From NCBI GenBank assembly GCA_937896015.1, contig CALBLR010000270.1, positions 1 to 8,225 on the forward strand: a stretch of 8,225 bases of DNA. The letters run 5' to 3'. This document shows, piece by piece, positions 1 through 8,225 of this stretch. Made by a program: the position numbers and the translations under genes. This stretch comes from an uncultured Prevotellaceae bacterium. Its GTDB lineage: Bacteria; Bacteroidota; Bacteroidia; Bacteroidales; Muribaculaceae. Every line of letters starts with the position of its first letter. The first letter of the stretch is position 1. The notes beneath the pieces are model-generated. The model saw only the letters and a program-made list of their open reading frames with translations, did no database searches and had not been told where the DNA came from.

Positions 1-2026
1 CTATGGGATTTTGGTCCACAAACTCCACGCCCGACAGCATCTGCAGGTCGCCCTCCAGCGAGGCATAGGTGCCGGGCGTGTCGCAGCTGTCGCCAAAGTG
101 CCGGGCCAGCGCGCGGTAGAGTATGCCCGTCACCAGCGTCGACTTGCCCGAGCCGCTCACGCCCGTCACGGCCGTCATCACCCCAAGCGGGAACTTCACG
201 TCCACGCCCTTCAGGTTGTTTTCGGCCGCGCCCTTCACCTCAATGTAGCTGCTGCTTTTGCGCCTTGACGTGGGCACGGGAATTTTCAGCTCGCCCGTCA
301 GGTATTTCAGCGTGTAGCTTTGCGTGGCGTGGCTCAGGGCATTCACCTTGCCCTGATACACCACCTGGCCGCCAAGCCTTCCGGCCTCGGGGCCAATGTC
401 GATAAGGTAGTCGGCGGCGCGTATTATGTCCTCGTCGTGCTCCACCACCACCACGGTGTTGCCCAGCCGCTGCAGCATGCGCAGCACCTTTATCAGGCGG
501 TCGGTGTCGCGCGAGTGCAGGCCTATGCTCGGCTCGTCGAGTATGTAGATCGACCCCACCAGCGAGCTTCCCAGCGATGTGGCCAGGTTGATGCGCTGGC
601 TCTCGCCGCCGCTCAGCGTCGACGACAGGCGGTCGAGCGTCAGGTAGCCAAGCCCCACCTCCACCATATAGTCGAGGCGGTTGGCTATCTCGGTGAGCAC
701 GCGCTTGGCCACCGTCTGGTCGGCGTCATCGAGCTTAAGCAGCCCGAACCACTGCCGCAGCTCCGACACTGGCATCTGCACCAGCTCGCCAATGCTTTTG
801 CCGCCAACCTTCACATAGCCCGCCTCGGGCTTCAGCCGCGAGCCGTGGCAGGTGGGGCACACCGTCTTGCCGCGGTAGCGCGCCAGCATCACGCGGTATT
901 GTATGTTATACGATTTGCTCTTCACAAAGTCGAAGAAGCCGTCGATGCCGCCAAAGGTGGCGTTGCCGTGCCACAGAAAGTCCTTCTGTGCCTGCGTCAG
1001 CTTGTAGTATGGGCGGTGTATTGGGAACCTGTTTGCCTCGGCCACCCTTATCAGAGCATTCTTCCACTCGCTCATCACCTGGCCGCGCCAGCACATCACC
1101 GCGTCGTCATACACGCTTAGCGTCTTGTTGGGTATCACCAGACTCTCGTCAATGCCCATCACCTTGCCAAAGCCCTCGCAAGTGGGGCAGGCCCCGATGG
1201 GGTTGTTGAAGTTAAACATCAGGTCGGTGGGCTCCTGAAACTTTATGCCGTCGGCTTCAAAGCTTTTCGAAAACTGGTGTTCCTCCACAGCGCCGCCGTC
1301 GAGGTGCATTTGCAGTATGCACTCGCCGTTGCCCTCATAAAAGGCTGTCTGCAGTGAGTCGAGCAGGCGCATCTCGTCGGCCTTGTCGTGCGTCACGCTC
1401 ATGCGGTCAATCAGCAGGCGGTAGTCGCCGCTCTTGGCCGCAGGGTCTTGCATCACCTGCGTGATGGGCACAAAGCGTCCGCCGCATTCCAGCCGCGAAT
1501 ACCCTCCCTTTTGCAGCACATCGAGCTCGGTGGCAAAATTGCGGCCCTCGGGCACGGTGATGCGTGTGAGCAGGGCAAAGCGCGTGCCGTCGGGGTAGCT
1601 GTTAATTTTGTTGAGCACATCGGCGCTGGTGTGCTTCTTCACCAGCTGGCCCGACACGGGCGAGTAGGTCTTGCCCACGCGCGCAAACAGCAGCCGCAGA
1701 TAGTCGTAAATCTCGGTAGATGTGCCCACCGTGCTGCGGCTGTTGCGGTTGTTCACCTTCTGCTCGATGGCAATGGCGGGCGGCAGGCCGCGGATGAAGT
1801 CGCAGTCGGGCTTGGTCATGCGCCCCAAAAACTGGCGCGCATACGACGACAGACTCTCAACATAGCGCCGCTGCCCCTCGGCATACAGCGTGTCGAAGGC
1901 CAGCGACGACTTGCCCGAGCCCGAAAGCCCCGTTATAACCACAAACTTGTTGCGGGGAATGGTCACATTCACGTTTTTCAGATTGTTGACCCGAGCCCCC
2001 TGAATCACTATGTCGTTTGAAATCAT
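1..2026 (-). CDS. uvrA: UvrA, excinuclease ABC subunit A (3' part cut by window edge)
   Basis: DNA-damage recognition ATPase of nucleotide excision repair; it dimerises, scans DNA in the cytoplasm and loads UvrB at lesions. The first 675 codons are visible, roughly 70% of a usual 940-950-residue UvrA; the frame runs off the left edge. Seen in order: Walker A of the first ABC module GLSGSGKSS (residues 33-41), the region normally forming the UvrB-binding domain (about 120-250), a CPTC pair (280-283), a second CPTC pair (390-393), ABC signature LSGGESQR (471-478), Walker B YILDEPS (494-500), switch histidine in VVEHDED (H530), then the second module's Walker [10 protein letters not shown] (622-630). 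The window ends at DQNPI (671-675), equivalent to the conserved DQSPIGR. The second signature, second Walker B and C-terminal zinc finger lie outside. The ATG at 2024-2026 follows a -7 box by about 20 nt, which supports this start. The first CxxC of the usual first zinc site is not seen. Confidence 0.97.
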   Translation of the reverse strand, partial: MISNDIVIQGARVNNLKNVNVTIPRNKFVVITGLSGSGKSSLAFDTLYAEGQRRYVESLSSYARQFLGRMTKPDCDFIRGLPPAIAIEQKVNNRNSRSTVGTSTEIYDYLRLLFARVGKTYSPVSGQLVKKHTSADVLNKINSYPDGTRFALLTRITVPEGRNFATELDVLQKGGYSRLECGGRFVPITQVMQDPAAKSGDYRLLIDRMSVTHDKADEMRLLDSLQTAFYEGNGECILQMHLDGGAVEEHQFSKSFEADGIKFQEPTDLMFNFNNPIGACPTCEGFGKVMGIDESLVIPNKTLSVYDDAVMCWRGQVMSEWKNALIRVAEANRFPIHRPYYKLTQAQKDFLWHGNATFGGIDGFFDFVKSKSYNIQYRVMLARYRGKTVCPTCHGSRLKPEAGYVKVGGKSIGELVQMPVSELRQWFGLLKLDDADQTVAKRVLTEIANRLDYMVEVGLGYLTLDRLSSTLSGGESQRINLATSLGSSLVGSIYILDEPSIGLHSRDTDRLIKVLRMLQRLGNTVVVVEHDEDIIRAADYLIDIGPEAGRLGGQVVYQGKVNALSHATQSYTLKYLTGELKIPVPTSRRKSSSYIEVKGAAENNLKGVDVKFPLGVMTAVTGVSGSGKSTLVTGILYRALARHFGDSCDTPGTYASLEGDLQMLSGVEFVDQNPI

Positions 2027-2048
2027 TGCGTCAATAAATATAAGTCTG

Positions 2049-2056
2049 CAAAGTTA
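2049..2056 (-). promoter_or_regulatory. Bacteroidota-type -7 promoter element of uvrA
   Basis: On the minus strand this reads TAACTTTG, a full match to the Bacteroidota -7 consensus TAnnTTTG. A TTTC (2077-2080) lies 20 nt upstream, where the -33 TTTG/TTG is expected, so that half is imperfect. Transcription would start near 2043, giving a leader of only about 17 nt before the uvrA ATG. No Shine-Dalgarno is visible in that leader, as is common in this phylum. Confidence 0.7.
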
Positions 2057-2127
2057 CAGAAAACGCCGCACACACCGAAATCCCGCCGCCAATATAGTCC
2101 TAAATAATTTTAACCGCGTTTCCCCCC

Positions 2128-2166
2128 AAAAAAAAACGTCACAGCCGGCTTCAGCAGCTCGCCACG
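2128..2166 (-). terminator. Possible weak intrinsic terminator between the AAA+ gene and uvrA
   Basis: Reading on the minus strand, a small hairpin (AGCTG/CGGCT with one G-U pair, loop CTGAAGC, around 2142-2158) is followed by a short spacer and a run of nine T (the A run at 2128-2136). A flanking CGT/ACG pair could extend the stem with an internal loop. The stem is short and set several bases from the T run, so this is much weaker than the other two terminators in the window. It would separate the AAA+ transcript from the uvrA promoter just downstream. Confidence 0.35.
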
Positions 2167-2263
2167 CGCATGGCACAATCCAGGGCACTTCCGAGGGTTA
2201 AGTGCACGATGGGCAAGAATGCAGCAGCAAAATTGTGTGCAAGCAACCAATCAGAGGCAATCG

Positions 2264-2282
2264 CGAGGCGGTGTGCCGCTCG
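2264..2282 (-). other. Hairpin directly after the AAA+ stop codon
   Basis: Immediately after the stop codon the minus strand reads CGAGCGG, CACA, CCGCCTCG. The arms pair over 7 bp with one bulged C and a CACA loop. No T run follows, so it is not a standard intrinsic terminator. It could protect the mRNA 3' end or have no function. The remaining 2027-2263 holds the uvrA promoter and the weak terminator candidate, and I see no gene there. Confidence 0.35.
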
Positions 2283-3293
2283 TTATTTCTTGGCTTTGGC
2301 GTGCTGCTCAGCCACGTTGCTCACGTCGCCGGCAGTGATTTTTTGCAGCTCGTCCTTGCTCCTGCCGTTGTTGTCGATAATTCTGTTGGCCTGGGCTCGC
2401 ACAAGCTGCTCAAACAAGTTACGCACATTTCTAGCATTGCCCCATTGCTCGTCCCTTGTCTGCAATTCATTGGCCAGCATGTCTTCCACCATTTGCCTGG
2501 CATCTGGATCTATGGTGTATTCGTTGCGCTCAAGCAAGTTGCCGAATATCTCCATCAACTCATCGAGCGAATAGTCCTCAAAGTGTATCACCCTGCTGAA
2601 TCTTGATTTCAACCCTGGGTTGGAGCTTATGAATTGCTGCATCTTGTCGGGGTAGCCTGCCAGCACCACCACCAGCCTGTCGCGGTCGTCCTCCATGCGC
2701 TTCAGCAGCGTGGCCACTGCCTCGGCGCCAAAATCGTTGGAGCCGCCTGAGGTCAGGGTGTAGGCCTCGTCGACAAACAGCACTCCATCGAGTGCGCTGT
2801 CGATGATGCTGTTGGTTTTCGCCGCAGTTTGGCCCACGTATTCTGCCACAAGGCCCGAGCGGTCGGTTTCTATCAAATGGCCTTTTTTCAACACACCAAT
2901 TCCACAATACACTTGTCCCAACAGGCGCGCCACGGTGGTTTTGCCCGTGCCTGGATTGCCCACAAACACGCAGTGATACATCATTGGCGCCACCTTAAGC
3001 CCGCTGGCCTCGCGTCGCTGGTTCACAGCGACGTTGTTGATGATGGTTTGTATCGATTTTTTCACCTCCAGCAGGCCCGTGAGGCTGTTAAGCTTGTCTA
3101 CGGCCTTGTGTGCGTTTGCAACTGCCTCTGACAGCTGTTCTGCTTCCTCCTTAGCTTTGCGCTTGGCATGCTGTTGCATCCGCTTCTGCCGTTCGCGCTC
3201 ATCTCGCGCATCGGTGCAGTGCGATTCCAAGGCCATGAGTCCCAAAATAAGAATTGATAGTCCAAGCGTTGTCAGAAGTATAGTGCTGTTCAT
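2283..3293 (-). CDS. Membrane-anchored AAA+ ATPase, CbxX/CfqX (SpoVK-like) family
   Basis: A 336-residue AAA+ protein of unknown substrate. A hydrophobic segment at residues 4-22 is followed at once by a highly charged, basic helix (about 28-60, DARDERERQKR...), predicting a signal anchor with the ATPase domain in the cytoplasm; there is no lipobox. The AAA+ core has Walker A GNPGTGKTT (112-120), Walker B VLFVDEAY with catalytic D175/E176, sensor-1 region VVVLAGYP (208-215), an arginine-finger region NPGLKSRF (R231), and a sensor-2 GNARNVRN (286-293). The spacing and the GYP and GNARNVRN motifs are characteristic of the CbxX/CfqX family, known for Rubisco activase CbbX and type VII secretion EccA. 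No Rubisco or secretion gene is nearby, so neither role can be transferred. All ATPase residues appear intact. It has its own promoter and forms a single-gene unit. The ATG at 3291-3293 places the hydrophobic anchor at the N-terminus and lies about 23 nt from the predicted transcription start. Confidence 0.93.
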   Translation of the reverse strand: MNSTILLTTLGLSILILGLMALESHCTDARDERERQKRMQQHAKRKAKEEAEQLSEAVANAHKAVDKLNSLTGLLEVKKSIQTIINNVAVNQRREASGLKVAPMMYHCVFVGNPGTGKTTVARLLGQVYCGIGVLKKGHLIETDRSGLVAEYVGQTAAKTNSIIDSALDGVLFVDEAYTLTSGGSNDFGAEAVATLLKRMEDDRDRLVVVLAGYPDKMQQFISSNPGLKSRFSRVIHFEDYSLDELMEIFGNLLERNEYTIDPDARQMVEDMLANELQTRDEQWGNARNVRNLFEQLVRAQANRIIDNNGRSKDELQKITAGDVSNVAEQHAKAKK

Positions 3294-3321
3294 AATCAGT
3301 GTGCATTATGTGTTACATAGC

Positions 3322-3352
3322 CAAATTTACGCAGAAATCTCTATTGCAGCAA
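3322..3352 (-). promoter_or_regulatory. Bacteroidota-type promoter of the AAA+ gene
   Basis: On the minus strand a TTG (3350-3352) is followed by exactly 20 nt and then TAAATTTG (3322-3329). This matches the Bacteroidota sigma-ABfr promoter layout (-33 TTTG/TTG, -7 TAnnTTTG) and is the best-formed promoter in the window. The predicted start near 3316 gives a leader of roughly 23 nt with no Shine-Dalgarno. Confidence 0.75.
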
Positions 3353-3364
3353 GCCTTGCAAGGC
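3353..3364. repeat. 12-bp perfect palindrome abutting the AAA+ promoter
   Basis: GCCTTGCAAGGC is its own reverse complement and sits directly upstream of the -33 TTG of the AAA+ promoter. The position would suit a dimeric regulator, but a palindrome of this size can also occur by chance. No regulator gene is in the window. Confidence 0.4.
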
Positions 3365-3435
3365 CAAAAGTGCCGCTGCTGTAGCTGTCTGTGCCAACAT
3401 GTGAAAATCGGAGTGTATTTATTTTAGTGCGTATG

Positions 3436-3479
3436 AAAAAAAGTAAAAGCGGGGCAGCCTGATGGCCGCTCCGCTTTTA
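3436..3479 (-). terminator. Intrinsic terminator of the mutAB operon
   Basis: The arms TAAAAGCGG (3444-3452) and CCGCTTTTA (3471-3479) pair perfectly over 9 bp. Three further pairs (one G-U), an A-C mismatch and three GC pairs close on a TGAT loop. On the minus strand the hairpin is followed by TTTTAC and a run of seven T (3436-3442). It lies about 63 nt after the mutB stop and upstream of the AAA+ promoter, so it ends the mutAB transcript. Confidence 0.92.
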
Positions 3480-3492
3480 GCCTTATTTTATG

Positions 3493-3534
3493 GTCAGCGC
3501 TGACGCCCTGCACGTGGGGTAGGGCGGACGCGTC
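3493..3534. repeat. Cluster of three short inverted repeats in the mutB 3' untranslated region
   Basis: Three self-complementary elements are packed into 42 nt between the mutB stop and its terminator: the perfect 12-bp palindrome GTCAGCGCTGAC (3493-3504), a 5-bp stem GCCCT/AGGGC (3505-3509 with 3521-3525) with an 11-nt loop containing CACGTG, and the perfect 8-bp palindrome GACGCGTC (3527-3534). They are more GC-rich than the surrounding non-coding sequence. The function is unknown. Confidence 0.5.
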
Positions 3535-3541
3535 GCGTTAA

Positions 3542-5683
<2,142 letters not shown>

Positions 5684-5695
5684 TTCTACTAAGTG

Positions 5696-7537
5696 TTATT
5701 TTAAAAGTTTAGCGTTGAAAGCCTTTAATGTGTTAAGCACATTGCTCTTCACGTTCACAAATGTGGTGATGCCAAGGTTGCGGAACTCCTCGGTGTCGGG
5801 GCCTGCAAGCACAAGCTCTTCCTTGCCGTCGATTTCCTTGATGGCCTGCGGAATGAGCTCGGCATACTCGGGGTCGCTCGAGCACAGTACAATTATGTCG
5901 GCCTTCTTCTCGCGGGCCGCCTTCACGCCCTCGGCCACAGTGTTGAAGCCAAGGTTGTCGATAATCTCATAGCCGGCGCACGCAAAGAAGTTGCTTGAGA
6001 ACTGGGCGCGGGCCAGGCGCATTGTGAGGTTGCCGATGGTGAGCATGAACACCTTGGGCGCTGCGGCCGACTGCTCGGTGGCATAGCGCAGGTCTTCAAA
6101 CTCGCTTGCCAGGCGCTTGGTGTTGAGCTTGGCCTCGCCTTCATTGCCCGAGCATGAGCACTTGCAGTTGCCCTCCTTCTCCCTGAGGCTGGCCATCTTG
6201 TCGGCGGCCTTTTCGGTGAAGTTCGGGAACTGGTTGGTGCCCAGCAGCTGCTCGCGGCGCTTGGCCACCTTGTCGCGGCGTGTGGCGGCCGATGCGTTGA
6301 CTGCTGCCACCACGTCGGCAATCTGTGCCTTGAAGCCGCCCTTGTCCTCAACCTCGAGGAAGAGCTTCCAGCCCTCTTTGGCAATCGACTCGGTGAGCGA
6401 CTCGATGTAATAGCTGCCGCCGGCGGGGTCAACCACCTTGTCGAGGTGGCTCTCTTCCTTAAGCAGAATCTGCTGGTTGCGGGCCAGACGTTCAGAGAAC
6501 TCCTCGGGCGTCTTGTAGGATGCGTCAAACGGTGTCACCACCAGTGAGCTTACACCCGCCAGAACGGCCGACATGGCCTGAGTCTGCGAGCGCAGCAGGT
6601 TCACGTATGAGTCATACACCGTCTGGGTGAAGCGTGTGGTGGTGGCGTTCACCACCATCTTGCATGCGCAGTCGCAGGCGGGGTTGTATTTCTTCACAAT
6701 CTGTGCCCACAGCATGCGGGCGGCGCGGAACTTGGCAATCTCCATGAAGTAAACTGTGGTGATGCCCATGTTAAACTTTATGCGGCTGGCCACCTCGTCG
6801 GCAGTGAAGCCGGCTTCGGTGAGCTCGGCCATCCATTCCTCGCCCCAAGCCAGTGCGTAGCCCAGCTCCTGATAGATGAATGCGCCGGCGTTGTTCAGCA
6901 GCAGCGAGTCAACGCTGAGCACGCGCAGGTTCTTCACCGGGGCGGCCACCTTCAGCAGTTCGCTGGCAATGGCCACAATGTCGCCGCCGAAAGCCACGCC
7001 GTGCTTCAGCTGCTTCTTAAACGGGTCAAAGTTGATTGAGCCGCAGAACGTGTCTTCGGCCTTGGCTGCTTTCACAAGCTCCACAAGAGCCTTAGCCACA
7101 TCCACTGCCTGCTTGGGGCAGCAGTTCAGGTTCACCTCCACCTTGCCAAGGTCGATGCCGCCAAGCAGCACGGCCAGGTCGGTGTCCTTCTCAAGGTTGA
7201 AGCCAAACGATGTGATGCCCTTGTTGAGCAGCACCTTGGCCTTGGCGTTGGCCTCGGCCGCATCGGCCACCTCGATGTCTTGGCGCACGCGCCAGTCGTT
7301 GGTGGTGCTGTTGTTGCCGCGCACAAAGGGGTATTCGCCCGGAAGTGAGCCGGTTTGTTTCAAGTCCTTAATGTCCTCGCCGCGGTACATGGGCTGGGCA
7401 TTAAATCCCTCATTTGTTCGCCACACCAGTTTCTTGTTGAAGTCGGCGCCTTTCAGGTCGACCTCAACCTTGGCTCTCCATTCCTCGGTAGTGACCGGAG
7501 GAAATTCGGTGAACAGTTTTTCTCTTTTTTCTGCCAT
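5696..7537 (-). CDS. mutA: Methylmalonyl-CoA mutase small (non-catalytic) subunit
   Basis: Partner of the large subunit in the heterodimeric mutase. Its 613 residues keep the family fold: an N-terminal linker, a degenerate TIM barrel (roughly 85-440, including FNMGITTVYFMEIAKFRAAR around 255-274 and DPAGGSYYIE at 370-379) and a C-terminal B12-type Rossmann domain (about 495-613). The B12-binding DxHxxG is absent; the matching position reads IGNLTMRLARAQF (501-513). This is expected for the small subunit, which binds no cofactor and stabilises the complex. Two cysteine clusters stand out: CDCAC (288-292) in the barrel and CKCSC (458-462) in the linker before the B12 domain. It is the first gene of the mutAB operon, with its ATG at 7535-7537 and in-frame stops upstream. 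The large subunit follows after 12 nt. Confidence 0.97.
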   Translation of the reverse strand: MAEKREKLFTEFPPVTTEEWRAKVEVDLKGADFNKKLVWRTNEGFNAQPMYRGEDIKDLKQTGSLPGEYPFVRGNNSTTNDWRVRQDIEVADAAEANAKAKVLLNKGITSFGFNLEKDTDLAVLLGGIDLGKVEVNLNCCPKQAVDVAKALVELVKAAKAEDTFCGSINFDPFKKQLKHGVAFGGDIVAIASELLKVAAPVKNLRVLSVDSLLLNNAGAFIYQELGYALAWGEEWMAELTEAGFTADEVASRIKFNMGITTVYFMEIAKFRAARMLWAQIVKKYNPACDCACKMVVNATTTRFTQTVYDSYVNLLRSQTQAMSAVLAGVSSLVVTPFDASYKTPEEFSERLARNQQILLKEESHLDKVVDPAGGSYYIESLTESIAKEGWKLFLEVEDKGGFKAQIADVVAAVNASAATRRDKVAKRREQLLGTNQFPNFTEKAADKMASLREKEGNCKCSCSGNEGEAKLNTKRLASEFEDLRYATEQSAAAPKVFMLTIGNLTMRLARAQFSSNFFACAGYEIIDNLGFNTVAEGVKAAREKKADIIVLCSSDPEYAELIPQAIKEIDGKEELVLAGPDTEEFRNLGITTFVNVKSNVLNTLKAFNAKLLK

Positions 7538-7632
7538 AGCTTTTAATAAAATTATATAGTAACTTTTTTAGTTTTATAGACTTTCTGTCAGTATCCTGGT
7601 CCTTTTATAGCAGGTTCGCTGTATTTAACCCA

Positions 7633-7640
7633 CAAATATA
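7633..7640 (-). promoter_or_regulatory. Probable -7 element of the mutAB promoter
   Basis: The minus strand reads TATATTTG, matching TAnnTTTG. The -33 position about 20 nt upstream is a run of T rather than TTG (near 7660-7664), so that half is weak. Transcription would begin near 7627, leaving an AT-rich leader of about 90 nt before the mutA ATG. The leader shows only tiny hairpins (GAC-AGAAA-GTC and AACT-AAAAA-AGTT). I see no cobalamin riboswitch, and about 90 nt is too short for one. Confidence 0.55.
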
Positions 7641-7760
7641 GCTCAAAATCCACAATTATAAAAACCACGGCCACTTTTTAAGTAATTTTTTCCGTAATTA
7701 AACCAATAAATCAGTGCATGTCGTGTGGATAGTGCTGGCGGCAGGGTGTGGCGCTGGCGC

Positions 7761-7792
7761 AAAAAAAGGCTCAAGCGTGGGCTTGAGCCTTT
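7761..7792 (-). terminator. Intrinsic terminator of ssrA
   Basis: A perfect 12-bp stem (7765-7776 with 7781-7792, arms AAAGGCTCAAGC and GCTTGAGCCTTT on the minus strand) closes a CCAC loop. It is followed on the minus strand by a run of seven T (the A run at 7761-7767). It begins about 30 nt after the mature tmRNA 3' end. The plus-strand side has no T run, so it acts in one direction only. Confidence 0.95.
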
Positions 7793-7799
7793 GGGAATG

Positions 7800-7815
7800 G
7801 CCGGCGCTGGCCGGC
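7800..7815 (-). other. GC-only hairpin in the ssrA 3' trailer
   Basis: GCCGGC, a 4-nt spacer and GCCGGC again form a 6-bp all-GC stem between the mature tmRNA end and the terminator. Each arm is itself palindromic. It may mark where exonucleases or RNase E/G-like enzymes stop while trimming the precursor; this is inference from position. Confidence 0.45.
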
Positions 7816-7822
7816 TGCTGTG

Positions 7823-8220
7823 TGGAGCTGGAGGGGTTTGAACCCTCGTCCAAACGCGGAACCGCCAAGCTTTCTACATGCTTAGTCATGACTTGGTTTT
7901 AGTCCGCCTACAGGATCATGACCACCAATATGCGGCTTAGCCTCTAAGTTTCGGCTCTGGCCCGAGGCATGCCAGCGCCTATTCCCGATATTTTAGCACC
8001 ACCGGTTCGATTAGCCTCGGAAAAAGGGCAATCGGGTGATGTCTTGTCTCCACCGCCTTGGGCGGAGATTAAGCCAACCTACTATACTTCAGTTAGGCAG
8101 CAAGAGCGTAGTTGTTTTCGCCAGTTAAATTGTCCGATGTCGGTGATTAAAGAGTTCAGGCATCGTCACTCTGCATGCTTACTTGCCGACTCTACACGCT
8201 GTCAAAGCCAAATCAACCCC
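7823..8220 (-). ncRNA. ssrA: tmRNA (transfer-messenger RNA)
   Basis: Complete 398-nt tmRNA gene for trans-translation: it enters stalled ribosomes with SmpB, adds a degradation tag and frees the ribosome. The 5' end GGGGTTG (8220-8214) pairs with CAGCTCC near the 3' end as a 7-bp acceptor stem with two G-U pairs, followed by discriminator A at 7823. The T arm GAGGG-TTCAAAC-CCCTC is perfect, and the conserved GCATGTAGAAAGC segment lies upstream of it. An internal 8-bp hairpin (8047-8068, arms TCTCCGCC/GGTGGAGA) belongs to the pseudoknot region after the tag stop. The bases after the discriminator are CAC, so CCA is not encoded and must be added enzymatically. The ends follow from acceptor pairing. 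The promoter would lie beyond the right edge; only five bases precede the 5' end. Confidence 0.97.
8093..8122 (-). other. tmRNA proteolysis-tag reading frame (GENNYALAA, stop TAA)
   Basis: Within ssrA, the minus strand reads GGC GAA AAC AAC TAC GCT CTT GCT GCC TAA, giving GENNYALAA. The terminal ALAA is the usual ClpXP-recognised end of ssrA tags. GE-NYALAA tags are typical of Bacteroides and Porphyromonas, which supports the taxonomic call. The GGC resume codon is taken by homology with that tag form. Confidence 0.93.
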
Positions 8221-8225
8221 ATTAT

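Noticed and set aside
320..1120. 266-codon open frame on the plus strand
   Set aside because: Antisense to uvrA, with a His/Ala/Gln-rich composition and no domain; it mirrors uvrA codon bias.
1388..2020. 210-codon open frame on the plus strand
   Set aside because: Antisense to the N-terminal part of uvrA, which carries a clear Walker A and the start with its promoter.
1..2026. The truncated uvrA as a pseudogene
   Set aside because: The frame is open to the window edge with no internal stop or frameshift; the truncation is only the window boundary.
5696..6100. Possible loss of function in the mutase because MutA lacks DxHxxG
   Set aside because: The small subunit of heterodimeric methylmalonyl-CoA mutases normally lacks this motif; MutB has the intact DGHDRG.
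6876..7559. 227-codon open frame on the plus strand
   Set aside because: Antisense to mutA; Ser/Thr/Leu-rich low-complexity translation with no family resemblance.
7821..7855. Apparent tRNA fragment (T arm and acceptor end)
   Set aside because: It is the 3' tRNA-like half of the tmRNA; its 5' partner is at 8214-8220 and a tag frame lies between.
7714..7902. 62-codon plus-strand and 63-codon minus-strand open frames
   Set aside because: Both overlap the ssrA 3' end and its terminator; the conserved RNA structure explains the sequence.

Overview
The window looks like a chromosomal segment from a GC-rich member of the Bacteroidales (phylum Bacteroidota). Four observations point there. Promoters match the Bacteroidota TTG-N20-TAnnTTTG type rather than -35/-10. 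None of the three gene starts with visible upstream sequence has a clear Shine-Dalgarno. The methylmalonyl-CoA mutase is the two-subunit type used for propionate fermentation. The tmRNA encodes the tag GENNYALAA, of the kind found in Bacteroides and Porphyromonas. A family-level guess, such as a Muribaculaceae-like gut bacterium, is inference only.

Every gene is on the minus strand, so the window reads from its right end to its left. From 8220 to 7823 lies the complete tmRNA gene ssrA, followed by a textbook intrinsic terminator (7761-7792). Next is a bicistronic operon, mutA (small subunit, 7537-5696) then mutB (large subunit, 5683-3542). The two genes are 12 nt apart, with a Bacteroidota-type -7 box about 100 nt upstream and a strong terminator at 3436-3479. 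The two subunits together form the adenosylcobalamin enzyme that interconverts succinyl-CoA and methylmalonyl-CoA.

Next comes a stand-alone membrane-anchored AAA+ ATPase of the CbxX/CfqX type (3293-2283), with its own well-formed promoter. Last is uvrA (2026 to beyond position 1), which also has a recognisable -7 box; its last third or so lies outside the window.

The genes are four separate transcription units rather than one functional cluster: ribosome rescue, propionate/succinate metabolism, an orphan ATPase of unknown substrate, and nucleotide excision repair. This is mostly ordinary core genome, and I see no mobile element, CRISPR array or undescribed multigene system. The points worth a second look are the orphan membrane AAA+ protein, two CxCxC cysteine clusters in MutA, the half-missing first zinc site in UvrA, and several small palindromes in the intergenic regions.
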